A stretch of 64,000 bases of DNA from JAZRGE01 sp045644025 (lineage in GTDB: Bacteria; Bacillota; Clostridia; Oscillospirales; Acutalibacteraceae). Positions 43,225-51,481 of the stretch are shown here, one piece after another. Where the stretch lies: positions 1-64,000 of the forward strand of contig JAZRGE010000080.1 in assembly GCA_045644025.1 (NCBI GenBank), in the 5' to 3' direction. How positions within the stretch are numbered: the first letter of the stretch is position 1; each line of letters begins with the position of its first letter. A model generated the notes under the pieces. It saw only the letters and a list, made by a program, of their open reading frames with translations. It searched no databases and had not been told where the DNA came from. The translations under genes were made by a program, and so were the position numbers.

Positions 43225-44040
43225 ATGGCATATAAAAATCTATTGGATCTACACACCCATACCGACAACTCCCACGATGGCCTTTATTCGGCCACCTATA
43301 TGTGCGAGGCGGCGGTAAACGCAGGGCTGCGCGCCATTGCCATAACCGATCATTTTGATTGCGATTTTTTTGAAAAATTTCATCTCGATCGTTCCTCAAA
43401 GCAATCTATGTTTGCCATAAAAAAGGCGCAGGCTGTTTTCTCCGGCAAGCTGATAGTGGTGGCAGGCGTGGAGCTTGGCCAGCCGCTGGCCGATCTTTCG
43501 GCGGCGCAATATGCGCTGGATCTTAATCCCGATTTTGTGCTTGGCTCGATGCACGAGCTTCCGGGCAAAGAAGATTTCTACAGCATGGATTATTCCCTGC
43601 CCGAAAACGATCCCGAAAGGCTTATGAAGGAATATTTCGAGAACCTTAAAAAGCTTATTGATTGGGGCAATTTTGATTCTCTCGCCCATCTCACCTATCC
43701 TATGCGCTACATTCGCCAGCGCTGCGAGAAGTACCCCGATATAGAAAAGTATAAGGATGATATCCGCGATATCTTCAAGATGCTGGCCGCCAAGGATAAG
43801 GCCTTGGAGATAAACACATCCGATCTTTATCGCCGAATTTTCGAAACAGTGCCCAGCCGCGATCTTGTGGCCTACTTCAAGGAATGCGGCGGCAAGCGCA
43901 TCACTGTTGGATCCGATGCCCACGATTTCCGCAATGTGGGCAGCGGCATAAACGAAGCAATGGAAATGGCCAAGGGATGCGGTTTCGATAGCATCAGCCT
44001 TTTCCAGAAGCGCACACCCATAGACATACCCATTTTATAA
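43225..44040 (+). CDS. PHP-domain histidinol-phosphatase-like phosphoesterase
   Basis: A 271-residue metal-dependent phosphoesterase. It opens with LLDLHTHTDNSHDG, the HxH metal site of PHP domains, followed by AITDHFD, LGSMHELPG and VGSDAHDFRNVG. This matches HisK-type histidinol phosphatases, but no other his genes are near, so the substrate is open. The ATG at 43225 follows AGGCGGTG. It lies 15 bp before an Lrp-type regulator gene in the same operon. Confidence 0.88.
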   Translation: MAYKNLLDLHTHTDNSHDGLYSATYMCEAAVNAGLRAIAITDHFDCDFFEKFHLDRSSKQSMFAIKKAQAVFSGKLIVVAGVELGQPLADLSAAQYALDLNPDFVLGSMHELPGKEDFYSMDYSLPENDPERLMKEYFENLKKLIDWGNFDSLAHLTYPMRYIRQRCEKYPDIEKYKDDIRDIFKMLAAKDKALEINTSDLYRRIFETVPSRDLVAYFKECGGKRITVGSDAHDFRNVGSGINEAMEMAKGCGFDSISLFQKRTPIDIPIL

Positions 44041-44055
44041 CAGGAGGTTTTATAT

Positions 44056-44538
44056 ATGAACACTCAACTTCTGCAATTGCTTTATCAAAATTCTAAATAC
44101 ACTTCTCAGGAACTGGCCGATATGCTGGGCCTGGAAGAGCAGGTTGTGAACGCCCAGATCAAAGAGCTGGAGGCCGCGGGGCTTATTTGCGGCTACAAGG
44201 CTGTTATAGATTGGGAAAAGCTGGATGGCGCCTATGTTTCCGCCCTTATCGAGCTTAAAGTTACTCCTCAGCCCGATGCCGGCTTTGAAGACACCGCCAA
44301 GAAGATTATGAAATTCAAGGAAGTGGAAACAGTCTATCTTATGTCGGGCGGATACGACCTTTGCGTGATCGTGAAGGGCAAGACCTTCCAGGAAGTGGCT
44401 ATGTTTGTTGCCAAGCAGCTTGCCACTATGAAGACTGTTGTGAGCACCGCTACACACTTCGTGCTTCGCAGATATAAAGAGTTGGACGTAGTGATCGTGG
44501 ACGACGAAACCGATGACAGGGGGAAAATTTCGCTGTGA
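44056..44538 (+). CDS. Lrp/AsnC family regulator
   Basis: A 160-residue regulator. The N-terminal helix-turn-helix covers SQELADMLGLEEQVVNAQIKELE (given by residues 16-38) and the C-terminal RAM domain covers AYVSALIELKVTP to VSTATHFVLRRY. It binds amino acids and DNA. It overlaps the aminotransferase start, so it probably senses the enzyme's amino acid. AGGAGG lies before the ATG. Confidence 0.93.
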   Translation: MNTQLLQLLYQNSKYTSQELADMLGLEEQVVNAQIKELEAAGLICGYKAVIDWEKLDGAYVSALIELKVTPQPDAGFEDTAKKIMKFKEVETVYLMSGGYDLCVIVKGKTFQEVAMFVAKQLATMKTVVSTATHFVLRRYKELDVVIVDDETDDRGKISL

Positions 44539-45701
44539 TGGATTATCGAAAAGTGATAAATCCTGTTGCCGACAGCATTAAACCCTCGGGCATCCGCAAA
44601 TTCTTCGATATCGTGGAAGAAATGGACGACGTGATAACCCTTGGTGTGGGCGAGCCCGATTTCCCCACCCCGTGGGCTGTGCGGCAGGCAGGAATAAGAT
44701 CCCTGGAGGATGGCAAGACTCGCTACACCTCCAACTGGGGACTTAAAAAATTGCGTGAAGAAATTTCCGCTTATATGAACAGGCGCTTTGATCTCACCTA
44801 TTCCCCCGATAACGAAATACTCGTTACCGTTGGCGGAAGCGAGGCTATCGACGTGGCTATTCGCACACTTGTCTCCCCCGGAGACGAGGTGCTTATACCC
44901 GAGCCCAGCTTTGTGTGCTACAGACCTATTGTGGAGCTGGCAGGCGGCGTGCCCGTGCCTATTGTGACCAAAGCCGAAAACGATTTCAGGCTCACAGGGG
45001 ATGAGCTCAGAAATGCAATCACCGGCAAGACAAAGGTGCTTATAATGCCCTTCCCCTGCAACCCCACCGGCGGTGTTATGCGAAAGGAACACCTGGAAGA
45101 AGTGGCACAGGTTTTGCGCGGCACCGATATAATGGTAATATCCGATGAGATCTATGCCGAGCTCACCTATGGTGAATCCCACGTTTCCATTGCTTCTCGC
45201 GAAGGCATGGCCGAGAGAACGATCGTGATAGGCGGATTCTCCAAGAGCTATTCCATGACAGGCTGGCGCTTAGGATATGCCTGCGGCCCTAAGGAAATAA
45301 TGCAGGTGGCCACAAAGATTCATCAGTTTGCCATTATGAGTGCTCCCACCACTGCCCAGTATGCCGCTATCGAGGCCCTGCGCAGTTGTGATGAAGATCT
45401 TAAAAATATGGTGAACGACTACAATATGCGCCGCAGGTTTGTGGTGAACGGCTTCCGCAGAATAGGCTTGGATTGTTTCGAGCCCAACGGTGCCTTCTAT
45501 GCCTTCCCCTGCATCAAATCCACGGGGCTTACTTCGGAAGAATTCTGCGAAAAGCTGCTTTATTCCGAAAAGGTGGCACTGGTACCCGGCAACGCCTTCG
45601 GTGAATCGGGTGAGGGATACGTGCGCGCTTCCTATTGCTATTCCATAGATCACTTAAAGGAAGCACTCCGCCGAATAGAAAATTTCCTTAAGAAATTATA
45701 A
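44538..45701 (+). CDS. Class I/II PLP-dependent aminotransferase
   Basis: A 387-residue fold-type I aminotransferase. The opening has VITLGVGEPDFPTP, the PLP-binding Asn and Asp lie in CNPTGG and ISDEIYAELTY, the Schiff-base lysine is in GGFSKSYSMTGWRLGYA, and the substrate arginine is likely in EGYVRASYCYS. The type is an aspartate or aromatic aminotransferase (AspC/PatA-like), often paired with an Lrp regulator in Clostridia. The ATG overlaps the lrp stop (GTGATGG), consistent with coupling. Confidence 0.93.
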   Translation: MDYRKVINPVADSIKPSGIRKFFDIVEEMDDVITLGVGEPDFPTPWAVRQAGIRSLEDGKTRYTSNWGLKKLREEISAYMNRRFDLTYSPDNEILVTVGGSEAIDVAIRTLVSPGDEVLIPEPSFVCYRPIVELAGGVPVPIVTKAENDFRLTGDELRNAITGKTKVLIMPFPCNPTGGVMRKEHLEEVAQVLRGTDIMVISDEIYAELTYGESHVSIASREGMAERTIVIGGFSKSYSMTGWRLGYACGPKEIMQVATKIHQFAIMSAPTTAQYAAIEALRSCDEDLKNMVNDYNMRRRFVVNGFRRIGLDCFEPNGAFYAFPCIKSTGLTSEEFCEKLLYSEKVALVPGNAFGESGEGYVRASYCYSIDHLKEALRRIENFLKKL

Positions 45702-45709
45702 AGACGTTA

Positions 45710-45744
45710 AAATATCGCCGAAGAAAATTCGGCGATATTTTTTA
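45710..45744 (+). terminator. Terminator after the aminotransferase gene
   Basis: AATATCGCCGAA / TTCGGCGATATT hairpin followed by TTTTTATT. Confidence 0.88.
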
Positions 45745-45792
45745 TTGAATAAACGGGATTTTATATGTAAAATAAAAATAGAGGTGATTTTA

Positions 45793-46644
45793 GTGAGCAA
45801 GAAACCCATTATAGCCTTAATGTATGATTTTGATAAAACTCTTTCCACCACCGATATGCAGGAATACAGCTTCATTCCGAGAGTTGGAGAAAGCAGCGAA
45901 GAGTTTTGGGCGCAAGCCGATGCGCTTTCCACAAAGCAAAATATGGATGGTATTCTGGCCTCGATGTACTTAATGCTCAAAAAGTGCAATCAAAAAGATA
46001 TGCCCATCACAAGAAAAAGCTTTGTGGATCTGGGCAAGGATATTAAATGGCACAAGGGCGTGAAGGATTGGTTCGGCCGTATAAATGCCTACGGCCGTGA
46101 AGCCGGTGCGGTGGTGGAGCACTATATTATCTCCTCAGGCCTTAAGGAAGTGATCGAGGGCACGGAAATATCCCACCATTTCAAGAAGATATATGCCAGC
46201 GAATTTCACTACAACGCCAGCGGCATTGCCACATGGCCGCAGACCGCTATTAACTACACCGCCAAGACCCAATTCTTATTCCGCATCAACAAGGGCATTC
46301 TGGATATTTCAGATGATAGCCTGCTCAATCGTGGCATGGCCGAAGAAGAAAGGCGCATTCCCTTTTCCAATATGATCTATCTTGGAGACGGAATGACCGA
46401 CGTGCCCTGCATGAAACTTGTTAAGGAATATGGCGGCCACTCCATTGCCGTGTACCCATCCAAAGATGCCCATAATTCCAACGTGGCCGAGCTGATACGT
46501 GCCGACCGTGTGAATTTTGCCACCCCCACCGATTACTCCGAGGGCGGCACACTGGATAAGACGGTGAAGGCCATAATCAAAAAGATCGTAGCCGATCAAA
46601 ATCTTCGCAATATGCGGGATAAGCAGTTCAAAAAATTTGATTAA
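45793..46644 (+). CDS. HAD-superfamily phosphatase-like protein
   Basis: A 283-residue cytosolic protein. Motif I is MYDFDKTLSTTDMQE, with the catalytic Asp pair near residue 12. YIISSGLKEVIEG gives motif II and IYLGDGMTDVPCMKLV gives motif IV. The broad class is HAD (SerB-like core); the substrate is unknown. The start is GTG at 45793, 6 bases after AGAGGTG. It is a single gene between two terminators. Confidence 0.82.
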   Translation: MSKKPIIALMYDFDKTLSTTDMQEYSFIPRVGESSEEFWAQADALSTKQNMDGILASMYLMLKKCNQKDMPITRKSFVDLGKDIKWHKGVKDWFGRINAYGREAGAVVEHYIISSGLKEVIEGTEISHHFKKIYASEFHYNASGIATWPQTAINYTAKTQFLFRINKGILDISDDSLLNRGMAEEERRIPFSNMIYLGDGMTDVPCMKLVKEYGGHSIAVYPSKDAHNSNVAELIRADRVNFATPTDYSEGGTLDKTVKAIIKKIVADQNLRNMRDKQFKKFD

Positions 46645-46650
46645 CACAAA

Positions 46651-46683
46651 GTAAAACGCCCCGGAAATTCCGGGGCGTTTTAC
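46651..46683 (+). terminator. Bidirectional terminator
   Basis: Long perfect stem GTAAAACGCCCCGG / CCGGGGCGTTTTAC between the converging HAD and solute-binding protein genes. Confidence 0.88.
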
Positions 46684-46709
46684 TGCTTGTTCTCTATATG
46701 AAGGTAGTG

Positions 46710-48095
46710 TTAGTCGAGAGATGCGTTGTAGGTATCGATGAGATTCTTGAAGGTGTTCACAAACGATGCCTCAGTGGCGGCAATGGTGTTTTCCTTTCTC
46801 ATAGCAGCCTGCCAGGGCTTCTCGATGTTGGGATAGAACACGTTGTCGTCCAGCAGATATTTTGCAAAGTAGATCGATTTAGCAGGTTCTGCATACTGAT
46901 ACTTATAAACCAGATCAATAGAATCTTTATCGGGAACCTTTGCTTCGATAGAAGCCTTCTTGGCTGCTGCGCGCTCGGTAGAAGCATAGGGAGATTTATG
47001 CACGGCTTCGTAAACGGTGGCAACCTTCTTGGCCCAATCGTCGCTCACGGAAGCAGGAATAAACCTAACATTGATGGTGCCAACGCTGCGGGTAAATTCG
47101 TCGCCTGCATTCATAGCAGGGAAAGGTACAACGCCCCAGTTGGTAACTTCGCTTTCGTTGAGAGTATCGGGGCCGCCTGCCATAGAGCTGGAATACATGG
47201 AGATCTTACCGCTCATAAACTTCTCGGGAGCATCGCTCCAAGCGCTGCCCACCATGCCTTGAGAGGGAACATAGCAGTTGCCCGAGTTCATAAGATCGCG
47301 AACCTTATTGGCCATTGCCTGGTATTCGGGATCGTTAGCGCCGTAAACTGCCTTACCGTCGTCTCCCAAATAGACCATAGACTTACCGATAGCGGAAACA
47401 ACAAAATTATCTATATATCCGGTTTCGGGGGACATATAAAGGCCGTAGGTGGCAACGTAGCCATCGCTCTCCTTCTTGGTGAGCTTTGTTACGTATTCCT
47501 CAAACTTAGCCCAATCCCATTTGCCTTCGTTGAAAAGCTTGGTGGGATATTCAAGGCCTGCACGATCCATGTGATCCTTATTGTAGAAAAGGATGTTGGA
47601 GAGCCAGTGCACGTCGAAAGACCAGGCATAGGTCTTGCCATCCTTGGTGTAGCGCTCTCTTATTGCCTGATTATATTCAAAATCTTCGGAATCAAAATGC
47701 ATAAGCTGGCTCACGTCTTTAAGAGAGCCCTTTTTGGCGTAAACGTCGGCCTGCTCCGAGCGCATAACGATAATATCGGCCCAAGTATCGCCCGACATAA
47801 GAGAGGCATCAAAATTGGTCTTCATATCGATCTGGTTAACAATGATATCCTCAAACTCAAAGTTGTACTTAGCCATAGCATCAACATACTGCTGATACAT
47901 AAGCCTTTCTTCTTCGGTAACGGCGTCTGCCTTGGGAATATTGGTGAACCAGGCAGCGATCTTAACCTTTTTTCCTTCCAGATTGATCTCTCCGCTGCCG
48001 CCGCCCTGATTGCCGCCTGCGGGCTTACATCCCACAAGGGAGCAAACAAGTGCTACTGCCAGCAGAAGAGTGATAACTCTTGCAAATCTTTTCAT
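46710..48095 (-). CDS. Extracellular sugar-binding lipoprotein (family 1 SBP)
   Basis: A 461-residue ABC transporter solute-binding lipoprotein with lipobox LVGC (Cys23) and a Gly/Gln-rich linker. The fold matches oligosaccharide-binding family 1 proteins (VKIAAWFTNIPKADA, DIIVMRSEQADVYAKKG, WDWAKFEEYVTKLTK). No permease or ATPase genes are adjacent, so it must work with a transporter encoded elsewhere. AAGGAGG lies 9 bases before the ATG. Its promoter has a 35-bp direct-repeat element upstream that is shared with the DUF5060 gene at 53.9 kb. Confidence 0.92.
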   Translation of the reverse strand: MKRFARVITLLLAVALVCSLVGCKPAGGNQGGGSGEINLEGKKVKIAAWFTNIPKADAVTEEERLMYQQYVDAMAKYNFEFEDIIVNQIDMKTNFDASLMSGDTWADIIVMRSEQADVYAKKGSLKDVSQLMHFDSEDFEYNQAIRERYTKDGKTYAWSFDVHWLSNILFYNKDHMDRAGLEYPTKLFNEGKWDWAKFEEYVTKLTKKESDGYVATYGLYMSPETGYIDNFVVSAIGKSMVYLGDDGKAVYGANDPEYQAMANKVRDLMNSGNCYVPSQGMVGSAWSDAPEKFMSGKISMYSSSMAGGPDTLNESEVTNWGVVPFPAMNAGDEFTRSVGTINVRFIPASVSDDWAKKVATVYEAVHKSPYASTERAAAKKASIEAKVPDKDSIDLVYKYQYAEPAKSIYFAKYLLDDNVFYPNIEKPWQAAMRKENTIAATEASFVNTFKNLIDTYNASLD

Positions 48096-48131
48096 AGTGC
48101 AAATCCTCCTTGAAAATTTTACTGCAATTCT

Positions 48132-48159
48132 ATAATACCATATTTTTGCCGAGTTGCAA
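48132..48159 (-). promoter_or_regulatory. Promoter of the SBP gene
   Basis: On the minus strand, TTGCAA (48154-48159), 16 bp, TATTAT (48132-48137), 37 bp before the start codon. Confidence 0.7.
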
Positions 48160-48180
48160 CGCCGCAAAGCGATTTTTTAA

Positions 48181-48215
48181 GGTCCTGATTTAGCGGAAAA
48201 AATGTCCTTATTTGC
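48181..48215 (-). promoter_or_regulatory. Candidate AraC-type operator upstream of the SBP promoter
   Basis: Two direct half-sites, AAATAAGGAC and AAATCAGGAC (minus-strand reading), with 22-bp periodicity, separated by a TTTTTTCCGCT spacer. The proximal half-site ends 23 bp before the -35. A 35-bp element at 53788-53822 matches in 31 of 35 positions and lies 24 bp before its own -35. Confidence 0.75.
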
Positions 48216-48313
48216 AGAAAAATTACTTCATATTTTCAAAAAATGGCTTTACTACGCGGTTTTTGGAAGCTTCGTTGATAACTTTAAGTCGCAAAGCGTC
48301 TTATTTTGTTGTG

Positions 48314-48342
48314 TTGAAATGTTAATTGAATTATGATATAAA
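48314..48342 (+). promoter_or_regulatory. Promoter of the GH106-like gene
   Basis: TTGAAA (48314-48319), 17 bp, TATAAA (48337-48342), 31 bp before the ATG. The 35-bp operator lies about 100 bp upstream in the same divergent region. Confidence 0.65.
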
Positions 48343-48373
48343 AAGGATAGCCTAAAAAAAGGAGATATAGCTT

Positions 48374-51300
48374 ATGCTTTATAAGAAAAACAAGGCTTCG
48401 AGCCTTTCGGAATACACCTTCAAAAATCCGGGAGCAGAATACCGTTGCACCCCCTTCTGGGCGCTCAACTGCAAGCTGGATAAGGATCTTATGGCACGGC
48501 AGATAGATTTCTTTAAGGAAATGGGATTTGGTGGAGCACATATGCACGTGCGCACAGGCCTTGCCACAGAATATCTAAGCGAAGAATTTATGGATATAAT
48601 TGCAGCCTGTTGTGATAAATTTGAGAGCAACGATATGCTGGGCTGGCTCTACGATGAAGACCGCTATTCCTCCGGTTATGCAGGCGGCAAGGTTACCTGC
48701 GACCCGCGTTTCCGCCGCAGAGAGCTGCATTTCTACACCGAAAACAAATATTGGAACACCCCCAAGGAAGAGGCCATAAAAAAAGCAGAGCCATATCTTT
48801 TGGCCTGCTACGATATTGTGCTGAACAGCGATGGCACACTTAAAAGTTACAACCGCATAGATCCCGACGCCGCAGCCGAGGGCACCAAGTGGTACGCCTA
48901 TTCCGAGCCCGATTGGCCCAGCACCTGGCACAACAGATTCACCTATGTGGATGTAATGAACAAGGAAGCCACCGAAAAATTTATTGAGACTACCTACGAG
49001 CTTTACTACGAAAAGCTGGGCGATAGGTTTGATAAATCGGTGCCCGCCATTTTCACAGACGAGCCTCAGATAATGCATAAATTTATGCAAAATGCCCTGC
49101 GGGATGCCTTCGAGCGGCAGTTCCAGCGCTTTGGCTGGAGCCGCTTCTTTGAGGAAGAATTTTTTGCAGCCTGGGGCGAAGATGCAATAGATTCTCTCCC
49201 CCTGCTTATTTGGTATGCCCCCAACAGAGCCGATGCTCCTTTCAAATATAAATACTACGATCTGTGCGGCCGCCTGATGCAGCAGAATTTCTGCAAGGTG
49301 CTGGGAGATTGGTGCGAATCCCACAACATTGCCTTCACAGGCCACATGCTGGATGAGCCCGCTCTTCTTTATCAGATGTATGCCTGCGCAGAATGTATGC
49401 GCCACTATGGCGATTTCCAGATTCCCGGCATAGATATGCTCTCCAATAATTATCAGTACACCACCGCCAAGCAGTGCCAATCGGTAGTGCACCAGCAGGG
49501 CAAGGAAGGTATGATGTCGGAACTCTACGGTGTTACAAACTGGGATTTCGATTTTATGGGCCATAAATCTCAGGGAGACTGGCAGGCAGCGCTGGGCGTC
49601 ACCGTGCGCGTGCCACACCTTTCCTGGCTTTCTATGGCAGGTGAATCCAAGCGCGACTATCCCGCAACAATTTCCTATCAGTCTCCTTGGTTTAGAGAAT
49701 ATCCTTTTATAGAGGATCACTTTGCCAGGGTGAACACAGCCCTTACCCGTGGCAAGGCTATTGTGAACATCGGAGTTATTCACCCCGTGGAAAGCATGTG
49801 GATCACCATGGGCCCCACCGCCCAGTACGGAGCCGATGTAGATGCTCTGGAAAAAGATTTTAAGGATATTACCGAATGGCTTATTAAGAACCATTTGGAT
49901 TTCGATTTTATCTGCGAATCCACCCTGCCCGATATGGTGAAGGCAGACGATGCAAAGGCCGTGGGTCAGAGCCGCTATGAGGCAATCATTGTGCCTAAGT
50001 GCCACACCCTTCGCACCACCACAATTAAGTTCTTGGAGACCTTTGCAGCTGAAGGTGGAAAGGTGATATTCACCGATTCTTGCCCCACCTTTGCCGATGG
50101 TGTGCCCTCGGATGCGGCTTCGGCTATTTATAGTTCTTCTGCCAAAGCTGCCACCTGCAGCGAAGATTTAGCTGCCAAGCTGGATGAAGCACGCGAGATC
50201 GCTATCAGCACCGATTGGAATCAGGGAGAAAGGTTTATCTACAACTACCGCCAAGATACTGATTGCCGCTGGCTCTTTATTGCCCGCCGCTTCCAGGCCC
50301 CTAAGGATGAAACCGATGCCCAAAATATCACTATAAAAATAAAGGGCAGTTTCCGCCCTGTTGAGTACGATACCGTGAGCGGCAATATACTGCCCATAAG
50401 CTACAAGGCCGAAGGCGGCTACACTGTGGTCACCAAAAAAATTCATTCCTACGATAGCCTGCTGCTCAAATTGGAAGCAGGCGAAGGCGAATACACCGCC
50501 GATAATGCCTGCGAAATGAGCGGCAATAGATTCGAAACCCTTGGCTGGAACTACACTCTGAGCGAAGGCAATGTTCTGCTGCTGGATCAGGCAGAATTTG
50601 CTTTGGATAACGGCGAATGGCAACCCAAGGAGGAGATGCTGCGGCTGGACAATATTCTGCGTGATCAGCTGGGCTATCCAAGACGTGATGGCGATCTGGC
50701 CCAGCCCTACACCATTAAGTCGCTCACTGCAGGGCACACCGCTCACCTGCGCTTCACCTTCGAGAGCGAAGCCGAGGTAGTCGGCGCCACACTTTCTATT
50801 GAAGAGGCCGAAAAGGCAGAATTCAACTTCAACGGATCCAAGGTAGACAACACAATCATTGGCTACTACACCGACGAAAGCATAAAGACAATCGCCCTTG
50901 GCACCATAAAGAAGGGCGTGAACGTGCTGGAAGTGCACGTCCCCTTTGATGAAGTGACCAACCTTGAATGGGTCTACATTTTGGGCGATTTCGGCGTGAA
51001 GATAGAAGACGATATCCCTAAAATAACAGCGAAGGCTCCTTCGTTGTCCTTTGGTGATACCGTGCCGCAGGGAATGCCCTTCTACGGCGCCAACATCACC
51101 TACTCCACAACAATATCCTTGGAAGAAGACGGCGTTGTGAAGGTGGCTGTGCCCGAATTTATAGGCGCGGCTCTCACCTTGGATATTGATGGCAAGCGAG
51201 TGGGCAATCTTTCCCTGCCGCCCTTCGCCACAGAAACCGCCCTTTCGGCAGGCAATCACACCGTGGCGATCACACTTTTCGGCAACCGATTCAACAGCTT

Positions 51301-51442
51301 CGGGCAGCTGCATTGCACCGATCTTTCGGGCTGGCTTGGCCCCGAAAAGTGGAGAAGCGAAGGCGAAAAGTGGACCTATGGCTACCGCCTGAAGCCTGTG
51401 GGAATAATGATTGAACCCGTGATAGAGATAATAGAAAAATAA
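48374..51442 (+). CDS. Large glycoside hydrolase, GH106/alpha-L-rhamnosidase-like
   Basis: A 1022-residue cytosolic protein with no signal peptide. The opening PGAEYRCTPFWALNCKL and FFKEMGFGGAHMHVRTG match a large family of glycosyl hydrolases related to GH106, whose barrel starts with a similar tryptophan-asparagine strand. IFTDEPQIMHKF and FTGHMLDEPALL carry acidic residues suited to catalysis. From about residue 640 there are beta-sandwich domains, including a galactose-binding-like module near the C-terminus. Alpha-L-rhamnosidase activity is only a guess. It diverges from the SBP gene and lies head to tail against the GH2 gene. Confidence 0.75.
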   Translation: MLYKKNKASSLSEYTFKNPGAEYRCTPFWALNCKLDKDLMARQIDFFKEMGFGGAHMHVRTGLATEYLSEEFMDIIAACCDKFESNDMLGWLYDEDRYSSGYAGGKVTCDPRFRRRELHFYTENKYWNTPKEEAIKKAEPYLLACYDIVLNSDGTLKSYNRIDPDAAAEGTKWYAYSEPDWPSTWHNRFTYVDVMNKEATEKFIETTYELYYEKLGDRFDKSVPAIFTDEPQIMHKFMQNALRDAFERQFQRFGWSRFFEEEFFAAWGEDAIDSLPLLIWYAPNRADAPFKYKYYDLCGRLMQQNFCKVLGDWCESHNIAFTGHMLDEPALLYQMYACAECMRHYGDFQIPGIDMLSNNYQYTTAKQCQSVVHQQGKEGMMSELYGVTNWDFDFMGHKSQGDWQAALGVTVRVPHLSWLSMAGESKRDYPATISYQSPWFREYPFIEDHFARVNTALTRGKAIVNIGVIHPVESMWITMGPTAQYGADVDALEKDFKDITEWLIKNHLDFDFICESTLPDMVKADDAKAVGQSRYEAIIVPKCHTLRTTTIKFLETFAAEGGKVIFTDSCPTFADGVPSDAASAIYSSSAKAATCSEDLAAKLDEAREIAISTDWNQGERFIYNYRQDTDCRWLFIARRFQAPKDETDAQNITIKIKGSFRPVEYDTVSGNILPISYKAEGGYTVVTKKIHSYDSLLLKLEAGEGEYTADNACEMSGNRFETLGWNYTLSEGNVLLLDQAEFALDNGEWQPKEEMLRLDNILRDQLGYPRRDGDLAQPYTIKSLTAGHTAHLRFTFESEAEVVGATLSIEEAEKAEFNFNGSKVDNTIIGYYTDESIKTIALGTIKKGVNVLEVHVPFDEVTNLEWVYILGDFGVKIEDDIPKITAKAPSLSFGDTVPQGMPFYGANITYSTTISLEEDGVVKVAVPEFIGAALTLDIDGKRVGNLSLPPFATETALSAGNHTVAITLFGNRFNSFGQLHCTDLSGWLGPEKWRSEGEKWTYGYRLKPVGIMIEPVIEIIEK

Positions 51443-51446
51443 ATAC

Positions 51447-51476
51447 AAAAAAAGCACCCTTGCGGGTGCTTTTTTA
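51447..51476 (+). terminator. Bidirectional terminator
   Basis: AAAAAGCACCC / GGGTGCTTTTT hairpin between converging glycosidase genes. Confidence 0.88.
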
Positions 51477-51481
51477 TTGTC

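Noticed and set aside
48575..51457. Long minus-strand frames opposite the GH106-like gene
   Set aside because: They are antisense to a clear glycosidase gene with promoter, RBS and terminator.
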